Assembly: GCF_016808335.1 (NCBI RefSeq)
Contig: NC_053144.1
Location: forward strand, 17,716,403-17,780,402
Direction: 5' to 3'
Length of the DNA stretch: 64,000 nucleotides
Source: Panicum virgatum
Lineage: Eukaryota; Streptophyta; Magnoliopsida; Poales; Poaceae
In this document: positions 34,353 through 45,180 of the stretch, in pieces
Numbering within the stretch: the first letter of the stretch is position 1
Layout: each line of letters begins with the position of its first letter
The notes under the pieces: generated by a model
What the model saw: the letters and a program-made list of their open reading frames with translations, nothing else
What the model was told of the DNA's origin: nothing
Database searches by the model: none
Made by a program: the position numbers and the translations under genes

Positions 34353-37300
34353 CTATAACTTGGATGATCTGACTTGGGCGATGATCTCTCTTCTCAAAAT
34401 CTTTCCTGAAGCAGATTTTGGTACACTGTCCACAAACGTAACCTTCCTCAGCCTCTTGTAGTATGTGACCTGAAATGTAGTTCACGAAAATATCATTACA
34501 GTGTTAGAAGTGCCACATTCAGATGATGTGGGGGTACACAACAACAATCAGTTAATGGAGGGTAAAGAACATCGTCCATTCAGGAATTATATATATTTCA
34601 TTCTAGTGGGAGAGATATTGTAATATTTTTATAGAGTTAAACTAGTTGCTGGTCACAATTAAGCCAGGCTTCTAACCAGCCTTACCTGCTTTTCGATAAA
34701 TTTCTGGACATCAACTTCGGACAGTGAACTCTTAGGTGATCGAACAACATAGGCAATGGGAACTTCCCCTGCTTCAGGATCAGGATACCTGGGCAAAAGG
34801 AGACTTCCATAATAAGAGACAAGTAAACAACAAAATTGAAGACTTTTTTTATCCTTAAGCAGCTATAAACAATAGAATCTAAGATTTTTAGCTTACGGGA
34901 TGACAACAGCATCAAGAATTTCTGCATGAGACAGGAGCAATCCTTCAAGCTCAGCAGGAGCAATCTGCCAGTGAATAAAGAAAGATATAAACTTCCTTAA
35001 ATGATAAAATTAATATGTTACAAAAGATATAAGAAGTTTCACTGAAGGTTGACGGTTTGACCAAATGTACCTCATACAGTTAAATGTTTTTATAATTAAA
35101 AATGTGATATCTTCTCAAGTTGTTCGTTTATTATTACATCCTTTTGTTGACTTATTCAACTCGTCTTGAGCTTACCATGCTTGAGTTTGCTCTTTTTTTT
35201 ATAAAACTTCTCTTTAGGCCATGGTTCTACTGAAAGAGTGAGCCTACCGACATTCTGTTTCACTTGAGATTTCCATCAGTTACAAATATTCCTAAAGTAG
35301 TACTACCCTGTTTGTTTCCAGAAGGATGTCATATACTCATATAGATGTAATGAAACTCCTGATATTTTGACAACAAGAATAAAGAAACATTGTTTAAATC
35401 TTTTGTTGATACCGAGCTATATATGTAGATGTCATGCGAATGTTTCTATGGTGTATGATATTTCAATAATGCTTACAACGGACACATGGCATGAGTACAA
35501 CAGACTTAGAACAATGGGCCAAAATTCGGTATAAGGAAATTTTAATTTTCCCTTGCATAATTATAAAAAGGACTTACTAATACTGAAAAGTAGTTTCAGA
35601 AAATAAATGAATGTCTTTACCTGGAAGCCTTTGTACTTGATCAGCTCTTTAAGCCTGTCGACAACATAAAGCTGGCCTCTTTCATCAAAGTATCCAAGGT
35701 CACCGGTATGCAACCACCCTTGTTTGATTGTGAATTCAGTAGCTTGCACATTGTTGAAATATCCTATATATGCGCAAACAAGTAAGGAGAAACTCTGACA
35801 AGGTGTTTTGGCCAGTTCCCGGTGAACAACAATGTAGATACAGTAACTCATGTCAGACAAGTTTGTAGGTAAAGTATCTTGATATAAAAGCTACTTGTCC
35901 TTGTTAAACATGCCAATTACTACCCATTGATACAGAAAGCCAAATTTCTCCTCACATTATGCTAATTTACCTCGCATTATGTTTGGTCCACGAAGACAGA
36001 TTTCTCCTAGTTGATTCGGAGGGAGATGCTTCATTGTCTTCACATCGACAATCTTTGCTTCAACTCCAGTGACAAGAGCTCCAGTTGAACCAAACTGACG
36101 GGTACGTCCTTTTCGTGGGTACTCCAACGATATGATCCCACAAGTTTCAGTCATACCATAACCCTGCAAGAGGTCGCATCATGACCCATGATACAAAAGT
36201 ATTGCCGCTATGTCATGAAAAAAGTGCTCTGCTAGCTTAGGCGTCTAAACTGTCTTACTGTTACAAGAGTATGAAACACTGCCGGTGTACTAATGCAAAG
36301 TTTTAAATTTAAGAATTTTACTAAATTTAAGAATTTTACTAAATTTAAAACTGCACAGTTCCAAATGCTCGGTCACCTGGATAATCTCGGCGTTGGGGAA
36401 TTTTTCGGCCACAGCCTCCATGACGTCCTTGCCGAGCGGCGCGGCGCCGGAGCCGATGCACCTAAGCGAGCTGAGGTCGTACCTGCCGCCGCTCCCGTGC
36501 TTTGCGAGCGCGATCATCACCGGCGGCGCACAGAAGAGGTACGTGACACGGTGCCGCTCCACGGCGGCAAGCACGGCGTCCACGTCGAAGCGGGCCATCA
36601 CGACGACGGTGTTGCCACGCTGCAGCTGCCCGAGCGTGACCACGGACATGCCGAAGATGTGGAACATGGGCAGGAAGCAGAGGAAGACGTTCCGCCCCTC
36701 GCCGAGCTGGTCCTGGTCCGACGTCACCATCGTCGCCGCCGCGATGAAGTTGCGGTGCGTGAGCACGACGCCCTTGCTCTCCCCCGTCGTGCCCGACGAG
36801 TAGAACAGCGCCGCCGTGTCGCTCTGCCGCGTCGGAGGGCGGCGGTACTCCGTCTCCTGGACCCCGGCGATGAGGTCCGAGTAGAGGGTCACGTCAGGCA
36901 GGGACGCGCCGTCGCTGTCCAGGAGGATGGTGGGGAGGCGGAGGTCTGCGATCTTGGGCAGGAGCTCGGAGACGGTGACGACGAGCTTGGCGCGGGCGTC
37001 GGCGGCCTGCTTGGCGATCTCCCGCGGGGTGTAGAGCGGGTTGGCCGTGGTGGTGACGGCGCCGAGCGCGGTGACGGCGAGGAAGCAGACCGGGTAGAAC
37101 ACGCAGTTGGGCGCGAGGAGGAGCACGGCGTCGCCGCGGCGGACGCGCGCGCGGGAGGACAGCGCCGCGGCCGTGGCGAGCACCGCGGAGCGGAGGGCCT
37201 CGAAGGTGAGCGCGCGGCCCGTCGCGGCGTCCACGAGCGCCAGCGCGGAGGGGCACGCTGCGGCGCGACGGAGGACGAGGTCGGATATGGAGAGCTCCGG

Positions 37301-37387
37301 ATCGGCGGCGATGGGCGCCACCGGTCGCGGCGAGCGGTAGATGCCGTCGGAGCCGTAGACCGCAGCCGGCGACGCCGTGCCCGCCAT
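34353..37387 (-). CDS. Peroxisomal 4-coumarate:CoA ligase-like enzyme, copy B
   Basis: Six exons on the minus strand join in phase: 37387-36377, 36163-35971, 35763-35621, 34964-34897, 34788-34686 and 34469-34353, giving 544 residues. Exons 2 to 6 have exactly the same lengths as in copy A. It has the AMP-binding loop [11 protein letters not shown], box II as GEICLRG, the [13 protein letters not shown] motif, the catalytic-lysine region and the peroxisomal SKL terminus. The last exon differs from copy A at residues EII where A has VLK. It is intact and compact (intron 1 is 213 bases), so it may be closer to the ancestral form. The role is acyl-adenylate and CoA-thioester formation in peroxisomes. 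The substrate cannot be read from sequence. Its 3' flank is homologous to that of copy A for tens of bases, interrupted upstream by the solo LTR. Confidence 0.92.
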
Positions 37388-38514
37388 GGTTGCCTGCCTC
37401 TGTCTTGGTGTGCTGCGACAAGAGAGAGTGTGGGGATGGAGCTCCGGTTTGCCTTCCTTCCTCTCCTGATCTTATTGGTCTGTGACTGACGCTAAACGGT
37501 CATATGGTCAGAAAAGGACAGCGAGATCTACGGTCTGTTCTATGCAATTTGGCAATTAACTTTGTCTTACGTGTTTTATTTGTGAGAAGTACAATAAGAT
37601 AGTAACATTATTGTTAAACAATGATTTCTATTCCCTCCATTGTAAATCGTAGTGCATTCTAAGTTTATCCTATGTCAAACTGCTCTAATTTTTACGAAGT
37701 TTTTAGAAAAATGTAGTAATAACATCTATAGTATCGAAACAAATGCACTATAAGAACATATTTCACGGTGAATTTAATAAAACAAATTAGATGTAGCAAG
37801 TATTTATGGTTGTTCCTATGAACTTAGTAAAGTTAAGGAAGTTTGAATTTGGACAAATCTAAAGCGAGCTATAATTTGGACAAATCTTAAAGGTTTTGTT
37901 TGGGTATATGAAATGTTATTGATAGTTGAAGTTCATTTGGCCCTTTCTTCTACCATAATATATGTTATCTTGTTCTTTGAATGTGGCTAAGCCTTATTTC
38001 TATTTCATAGCAATGAAAAAAGCCTTCTGCAAAAAAATATAGTTTATTTTAGTTTTGTCCTAAATCAAACTTATTTAACTTTCATAAAAAAATTATAGAA
38101 AAAATCACCATCCACAAAGATGTTGATGTAAGCAGCTAAACTTTTTGCAGAACAGGAGAAAAAAAAAGGTAGAAGATATGCAGTGCCACATTACATATAT
38201 GATGAATCATCATCCCGTTCAAGGGAGTACCATCGGTCCAATTCTAATACAACGTAGTTGAGCATGCCAGCTTAGCAGTAATGAAAAAAGAGTTACATCT
38301 GATCATAGGTAAGGTTAAAACAACAATGATATGCTCTGCCCTGTATCCAGGAAATGGAGATAAAGCTTAAATAAAAAAAACATCTCCTATGAATTTGTAG
38401 CAATGAAAAGTTCTCAGTATGAAGTAACAAATATATGCCATCTGGACTGAAAAATGCATCCAGAGGTCATCAGGAAGTTAGACAACAGGCTACCGATAGG
38501 ACCTGTTTTTACGA
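37388..38514. other. Spacer between ligase B and the DTW gene
   Basis: The stretch holds promoter sequence for ligase B on the left and the 3' UTR of the DTW gene on the right. A degenerate Stowaway-like start (TTCCCTCCATTGTAAATCGT) lies near 37630. No other gene is visible. Confidence 0.45.
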
Positions 38515-39924
38515 TTAGGACTTCAGCTTTTGCTTCACATTCTCATCCTTGCATCGCCGCTGATCAGCAATCATTGACTCAAAAACATCCAGGAGATCAT
38601 CCAATCCCTTTGAATCCTCTCCCAGTTTCCTCATGGCAACAACTATGCTCTCAATAGTAGACAAGCACCCAGCCCTTGGCTCATGCCTCACCTCACTATA
38701 CAAGCTAACCCTATCTGACTCCAGCTTCACATGCGGCAGAAGTTGTAACCATGGATTCTCATGGTACATCCTTTGTGCCTTTGCCCAAGTGCCATCCAGC
38801 ACAATCAAATGCTGTACCTGACAACCTGAAGCATCAACGCTGATTGCCCGCTGGCACGGAAATAGCAGAGCTGATTTTGGCGGTATGGTGATTGAGAATT
38901 CCTCAAACTCTGTTACTTCCCCAGTGAGTTTACATTTCTTCTTTTGTACCTTTGTCACAACAAAACCATTTGAGACAGCTGCTTCACCAAGCGGGCCTCT
39001 TGATAACCATCTGATTTTTGGTTTCACACCACGCTCAATATCAATCCTTAGTTCCTTGTCTGTGAATGCAATAGTGCACTTATCCATGCTTTTCCTGGTC
39101 CAATCTTGCCCAATATCAGTACCAACTTCAATTTTTTCTACACCTATACCGTTGCAATCATTGGACATCCTATGAACTTCTGAGCCATTTGCTACTACAG
39201 AAAGATGCAAATTACCATTTACCTTAGATGTCACCCCCACCTCACTTCGATGATTGGTTTCACCTTTAACGGAATCAACAGCAGAGTTCCCTATCTGGTT
39301 TGCAGCAGAGCTAGGCCTTTCAAGATCTGCAGGTTGTCCATCACTCTTCATCTTCTCGAATCCATTGTGGGCACAATCAGGAGAATCAACCTCTCCTACG
39401 AAATCACAGAAGATCCCGTCATGGCCGTCCCCAAGATTCAAAGTGTCCCTTGTAGCACTACCACCAAAATTGACGTCTTCCACACCCAAATCACCAGAGG
39501 GTTTCAACCACGGCTCCTCAAAATCGCAGCTCGCACCAACTTGTCCATCTGATTTCCCACAAGCCCCATCACGAGGAAATGCAAGATTTCCGGAACGGGC
39601 GGTTAAAGGACCGCCTCCAGGACCCGACGCCGTGGCGCCGCCGGCTTCGAGCGTGGTGAGGATGAAGTGGGCGCGGTGGTTGACGTCGGTGACCTGGGCG
39701 ACGGCGAGGTTGCGGAGGCCGAGGCGCGCGACGCGGGTGGAGTTGAGCGGGTGGTGGGCCTCCATCGCGTGCTGCAGCACGGTGACGCCGACGGCGGTGT
39801 CCACCGGCGGGGAGCGGAGGCGGCCGCAGAGGCAGAGGCGCAGGGGCTTCGCGCAGACGCCGCACATGGGACGGCGCTGGCCGGGCTCCCGCCGGGGCGC
39901 GTCACTCTGGCTCGCCGCCGCCAT
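38515..39924 (-). CDS. DTW-domain protein, predicted tRNA-uridine aminocarboxypropyltransferase
   Basis: A single exon of 469 residues starts at ATG 39924 (context CCCATGG). An in-frame ATG at 40029 would add 35 residues without domain similarity. The N-terminus has the zinc-type cluster CGVCxxxxxxCLC. It is followed by HPLNSTRVARLGLRN, and after a long polar insertion by the signature region LIVLDGTWAKAQRMY that contains the DGTW motif naming the family. The family (TapT in bacteria, DTWD1/DTWD2 in animals) transfers the aminocarboxypropyl group of S-adenosylmethionine to uridines in tRNA, making acp3U. The insertion of roughly 200 residues between the N-terminal part and the DTW core is Ser-, Asp- and Asn-rich and probably disordered. 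I cannot tell which tRNA position is modified. Confidence 0.85.
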   Translation of the reverse strand: MAAASQSDAPRREPGQRRPMCGVCAKPLRLCLCGRLRSPPVDTAVGVTVLQHAMEAHHPLNSTRVARLGLRNLAVAQVTDVNHRAHFILTTLEAGGATASGPGGGPLTARSGNLAFPRDGACGKSDGQVGASCDFEEPWLKPSGDLGVEDVNFGGSATRDTLNLGDGHDGIFCDFVGEVDSPDCAHNGFEKMKSDGQPADLERPSSAANQIGNSAVDSVKGETNHRSEVGVTSKVNGNLHLSVVANGSEVHRMSNDCNGIGVEKIEVGTDIGQDWTRKSMDKCTIAFTDKELRIDIERGVKPKIRWLSRGPLGEAAVSNGFVVTKVQKKKCKLTGEVTEFEEFSITIPPKSALLFPCQRAISVDASGCQVQHLIVLDGTWAKAQRMYHENPWLQLLPHVKLESDRVSLYSEVRHEPRAGCLSTIESIVVAMRKLGEDSKGLDDLLDVFESMIADQRRCKDENVKQKLKS

Positions 39925-40244
39925 GGGTGGGCTGAAGGGGACAGGCGGCGGCCGCCCGGGTGAGGAGAGGTGTCGGCGCTTTGTTGTGGGTTTGGGCGCT
40001 TGGCCGAGTTTAGGGTTTTGGAGCCTCAAAGATACAGTATTGGGGAATGTTTTTGTTTGGATTTATGAAAGATTTGGAAAGCAAGGAAATTCAAATTTGT
40101 ATGATTTGGCTCTCCTAAAAAAATGAAAGATAGTTATATGCTTATATTTTTATTCTTAATATTTGGAAGATAGTAAATAAAACAAATAATGCTCCTATAG
40201 ATCTCATAACTTTATCTGATCATAGACTTGAGTAAATATGCAAA
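39925..40244. other. 5' flank of the DTW gene
   Basis: This is GC-rich leader and promoter DNA to about 40030, then AT-rich spacer. Nothing else is recognised. Confidence 0.4.
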
Positions 40245-43200
40245 GGAAAAAGTCTATGTAACCCCTTCCTCCCCCACTATTTAAGTTGGACTACTTTCAC
40301 TCCCAAACTATAAAATTGAATATTCTACCCCTGAACTTTCTAAAACCAATCAAATAACCTCCTAGATGGTTTTGGAAGGTGGTTTTGCCATAACAATGGT
40401 TTTATCTTTTTTTTATTTTCCTTGAATGTTTTAAAAATCATAGTAAATTGTAGAAAAATTATAAATTAAAAAATTAATTTTGTTCGACTCCACATGAGTA
40501 GATCTACACAGTGAATACATAATATTATATTCTTTAATATAAAGTTTTTGTCGTAGTTTTAGATATATACTTTTCTATAATTAATTAAAACAATTTATAG
40601 GTGGAGCTTCTATGGTCCAATTGTGCTGAAATTTTTATTGTTGGCAAATTATTTTATGCTTGAACTATAGTAAAAATTTCATATTTATTGGATCACATAT
40701 AAATTAGTGAAGCGTCCCCTCATAAGAGAAGACTTAAATGTGATACAAAACATCAGTCCCAGGAGGCTGATGCCACATTTATTACATCAGATGGTTCAAA
40801 ACCTTACAAACCTTGGCGGACACTCGATACAGATGATAATAATAATTAACCAGGTTACGACATAACACCAGACCGCGAACCACATAGGGTCTACTACGGG
40901 CTCAGAGTACTGCGACAGCGGAGGCATCTCAACAGGGCCGGTTCCACAGGCAAGGTTGGGTGTAGAACGATAACCCTACTCGGCGTCGTCTGGTACGAAG
41001 TCCGGGTCTTCTTCTGTAAAAAGTAAGAGTGGGGTGAGTACAAACGTACTCAGCAAGTCCAACCACACCCACGGAGGGGGGTTAAAACAGGATAATATGC
41101 ATAGGTAAATCAAGGGTAAGGTTATGGTTTAATTTACAGAAAAACGATATTTTAAGCAGGGTTGATTTTAAAGAAAGTCCCTTTAGGAAACCGGTTTTTG
41201 TAGCGACACGGAATTCACATCTTAAATCTGCCACCGGACTCCCCGTCCGTCGTAGCACACGGCACAACGGCCGGACACAAATCCAAAACAACTCACACCA
41301 GCCCATCCCAAAGAAACACTAGTTATGTGACCACACCGTAACTCGCCCAATACCGTGGGCACGGACTATTCGAATAGATTCATAGCTCTGCAGAGGTGTG
41401 CAACTTTGCCCACAAGTAGGATACCACAACTCGAACACCGTCGTGTCGGTGTAGATCCCAACATCGCCATTACCCACCATAGCTAAGCCTGACTAGCCAT
41501 CACGGGATGCACCAAGGGGTCATCGACCGTTCACTCAGGTATAACCGGGCATAAGTCGCTCAGGGCTTATCCCTTTCCTTAGTCACCCGTTGCTCTCAGC
41601 TCTCCTGATGGCTACCACACCAACTAGTGGGATTTATGCTACGCCGTTGCCCATACAACGGTCGAGTGGTTTGCACGATAGTGGAGTTAGGTGAGATGAC
41701 ACACCAACTCGGTCCTTAGACGCGACAAGATGGATATCTCCCTTCTTTGCCTTGCCACACAGGCACAAGCACACCAATCGGCAAATCACGCAGAAATACC
41801 GTCCATCTCGCCCATACTCATCTTTCGAAAATCCACATTTTATTCCCTCCCCACACGCACACATTTTCTTTATCAAATAAATTATATTATGAGTAGAGTC
41901 CTAAGCGTTCTAATATCGATTAACGTCCAAGCAAAATCAGACATTAATCTAGGTGGTCAAGGAATGGTCAACACAAATCAAGGGGTGGCTATCCAACCGT
42001 GTTTTCATGCAAGTAAAACATATGCAACTTTATAAAACAGGCCATTGGGTTGTGTTCATAAAAACTAGGACAGAAACATGCATCAAAGGATGGGATTGAA
42101 CTTGCCGTCTTCGTAGCCTTCGGGGAAGTCCTGTCCTTCGGGCTCGGGGTCGCGGAACTGGTCCTCGTTCTCCTGCTCACAGAACTGCTCGTTGACGGGC
42201 TCTCCTTCGTTCACTCCGCGGTCTTCAGCACACACAAACAAGCATCCAATCAATACAAAGACCTATCGTTGAGCTCGAATCGGAAACGCATAAAATACGG
42301 AGATAGAAGTAACATCTTTGAATGGTTTCCTAAAGGCATGGCCAAGACTTAGTTATGAGAGGCGTGGTGAAGTTTCGGGTTGAACAGAGGTCGTTTGTTA
42401 CATGAAATGATGGGTTTTATAAGGGTTTGTGGGTCGGTTAAGGGGTCAGGGGCCTATTTGTAATTAATTCGGGAGAACCCGGGGCCTGTTTATGATTTTC
42501 TAAGAATATTTGGGCTTATTAGAATAGTGTAGGGGTCTGGTTATTATTAAGTTTGAATAATGGAGGGTTTGTTTGCAAAATATGAGAACAGGGAGGGTGT
42601 TTTTGGAAAAAGGGTTATAATGGAAAAAGGGTCCTTATTAGATTGGGAGGAGAGGGAGGGCCTAAACGCAAAATGACCACTCATCCCCTCCCTCCCATCG
42701 CAGAACAGGGGAGGGGCGTCGGCTCGCCGGCGGCGGCCCGATTCGGGCAGCCTGGGCGACGGCGGCGACCGGGGAGAGAGAGAAAAGGGAGAGGGGAGGG
42801 AGGAGCTCCGATTCCCCTACCTAGCTCGGGCTATGGTGGAGTGAGGCGGCGGCTTCACGAGGGCAGGCGGCGGCGGCGCTTGGCGGCTCTGGTGGCGGTG
42901 CTAGGGAAGCAGGGAGGGGTGCTGGGAGTGGCGGCCGGGTTTGGGGAGGGACGGCGACGTCGTGGGGGCCTTTTATAGCCGGATTAGGCCGGTGGAGAGG
43001 CGGGGTAGGTGGCCGGCGTCGCGAGTTCTGCGGCGGCCATTAATGGCGTTCCTTCGTCGCGACGCGGCGTGCGGCGAGGGCGTGGGCGCCGAGGCCGACG
43101 TCGAGCACGTGGGGGAGGCGCTGTTCGGCACGGCGGCGGCGCGAGCGGCGAGGCGGCGGTTCTGCGGCGGCACTGCAGCTAGGCGTCGCGCGGCGCGGCG

Positions 43201-44690
43201 GCTGCACGTGGGCACAGGGCGAGCGGGGCCGGGGCGAGACGCCAGCGACGGGCGTCGCGGCGTGCGGCGGGGCGGTGATGGCGGGGCGCCGGTCAGGTGG
43301 CCGCGTCGTGGCGTGCAGGGCAAGGCGGTGCGGCGCGTGCGCGCGAGCGGCGCCGAGCGGGGCAGCGAGCTCGTGCGCGCAGCAGCGCCTGGCGCGGCGA
43401 GGGCAGCAGTGCGCGTGCGCGCCCACGAGGCGAGACGTGCGGCAGGGTTGGGTGGTGCGCGGCGTGGTGGAGGTGGCCGAGGTGCAGGGGCGCTCGCGCG
43501 TGCGCGGCGGCGCCGAGTCGGGCGAGCGTGCGCCGCTCGGTGTGCCCCGATGCGTCGAGCGCGCGCGGGTGTGCGTGGGTGCGCACGCGTAGGCGTGCGT
43601 GGGGAGCAGCGTGTGAGCGCGGGGAGTGGGTGGAGCGCGAGCTGGCGGCCGTGGCGTGGCGGCGTCGCGGCCAGGGGGGCGGGGCAGGCCGGAGAGGGAG
43701 CAGGGAGTGAGGGGTGGCGCGGGGTGCGGCTCGGGAGCGACGCAGAGGAGGGAGAAAGGAAGGAAGGAGAGAGAAAAGAGAAAGGAAAAAAAAGAAAAAG
43801 AAATGGGAAAAAGAAATAGAGAAAAAAAAAAGAAAATGGGAGAGAGAGGGAAAGGAGAAAGGAGGAGGGGGGTGGTGCGCGCCAGCGGCGACTGCGGCCG
43901 CGGTCGGCCACGCAGGGCGTGCGGCTGCGGGAGGTGGGGCACGCGGTCGGAGGGGAGAGAGGAAAAAAGAAGGGGGCGGGATTCGCGGCGTCCGGTCGCG
44001 GCGCATCGCGTCGGATAGAAGAAAAATGGATGGAACGCGAATTGAAACCGGGTGTCGGGTTGTTCAAGAGAATCTCTGGGACTTGGGTTCAGGGTTTAAG
44101 GGGAGTCGAGCTCAACGAAAAACAACTTAGCGCATGATTTGTTTAGTGAATTTTCAGGATGTCACAATTAGTTATAGATAAAGCATAGATTTAACAAGCA
44201 TAAACCTAGATAAATCTATAATTAAATTATATGTGATCCAATGAGTATGAAATATTTACTACAGTTCAAACATACAATAATATGCCAAGCTTAAAAATTT
44301 CATCATAATTGAACCAAAGAAGCTGGAGATATGAATTATTTTAATTAATTATAGAAAAGCATAGATTTAAAGTTATGGTAAAAACTTTATATTAAAAAAT
44401 ACCATACTATATGTTCACTGTGTAGATATAATTATGTGGATTCCAACAAAATTATATTTTCTATTTTATAATTTTTCTGCTATTTAATATGATTTTTTAA
44501 AATTTCAAAAAATAAATAAAAGGAAAAAAATAAGACAAAACTGTGCTACTGTAGTAAAATCACCTCGGGGGTTATTTGACCGGTTTTAGAAAATTCAGGG
44601 GATAGAATATCCGGTTTTATAGTTGGGGGCAGAGTAGTTCATCATGAATAGTTAGGGAGTTATTCTATGCAAAATGATAAACAAGAGTGC
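40245..44690. mobile_element. Mutator-like foldback MITE split by a solo LTR
   Basis: The left arm (40245-40707) starts GGAAAAAGTCTATGTAACCC. The right arm (44167 to about 44690) is its diverged reverse complement, ending near TTAGGGAGTTATTCTATGC. Internal landmarks shared with the intact copy at 15040-15564 include GAGTAGATCTACACA. The right end has decayed, so no full 9-bp duplication can be shown. Without the LTR the element would be about 1 kb. Confidence 0.7.
40708..44166 (-). mobile_element. Solo LTR of a gypsy-type retrotransposon (3.46 kb)
   Basis: On the plus strand it runs from TGAAGCGTCCCC to GGATGTCACA. ATTAG lies on both sides (40703-40707 and 44167-44171). Reverse-strand copies of ACTTGTGGGCAAAGT and CCTCTGCAGAG near 41385-41420, and of TTGCTGAGTACG near 41050, match the solo LTR at 28769-34219 and set the orientation. 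The GC-rich block 42640-44030 gives long frames on both strands made of Arg, Ala, Gly and Pro, which I read as non-coding. It also holds an AG-rich tract at 43740-43870. Confidence 0.8.
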
Positions 44691-45120
44691 ATTAACAAAA
44701 TAACAAAGTCATTCCGTGCGAGTTTCATAAAACTTTTTTAAAAACTCGTATGGAATGGCAGTGTTGGTAACGAAACTCGTTAAAGTAAAATGTGAACGTT
44801 CTTTCCTTCAAAAATAAATAAAAATAAAATGTGAACGTTCCACGAGCATGTGAACGTTGGATTTTTAATTTGGCTAGTGCCGTGTTGCTGTGCGAGCGAG
44901 TGGTGGGCACACTTTTCTGGTCGCCAACCCTCCGAAAATGACCAGACTGCCCCTCCGCCTCTGTGCTGCGCCACCCGCTCCTTCGCCGCAACCCCGCGGG
45001 CCGCCACGCGCGCACCCAGCCGGTCGACGACGACTTCCTCCTCCTCCCTCCCTCCCTCCCTTCCCACCTCGCGCCCCCGGAGAAAACAAACCAAAAGAAG
45101 AAAGCCACGCCGCGAGATCT

Positions 45121-45163
<43 letters not shown>

Positions 45164-45180
45164 AGAGAGGCCCCCGCAAG
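44691..45180. promoter_or_regulatory. Promoter and leader region of the FAX-type gene
   Basis: AT-rich DNA with three copies of GTGAACGTT (near 44790, 44830 and 44850) gives way at about 44880 to GC- and pyrimidine-rich sequence typical of a grass 5' UTR. That sequence ends in a GA microsatellite. No TATA box stands out. Confidence 0.45.
45124..45160. repeat. (GA)n microsatellite in the 5' leader
   Basis: About 18 uninterrupted GA units lie 20 bases upstream of the start codon at 45181. Such repeats in leaders of plant genes are often polymorphic. Confidence 0.9.

Noticed and set aside
36293..37489. Plus-strand open frame of 398 codons opposite ligase B exon 1
   Set aside because: It is the same shadow effect as in copy A, and the two shadow frames resemble each other only because the real genes do.
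39254..40126. Plus-strand frame of 290 codons
   Set aside because: It is the complement of the single-exon DTW gene.
42941..44067. Long overlapping frames on both strands, up to 364 codons
   Set aside because: They lie in a GC-rich part of a solo LTR, are made of Arg, Ala, Gly and Pro, and show no domain or splice support.
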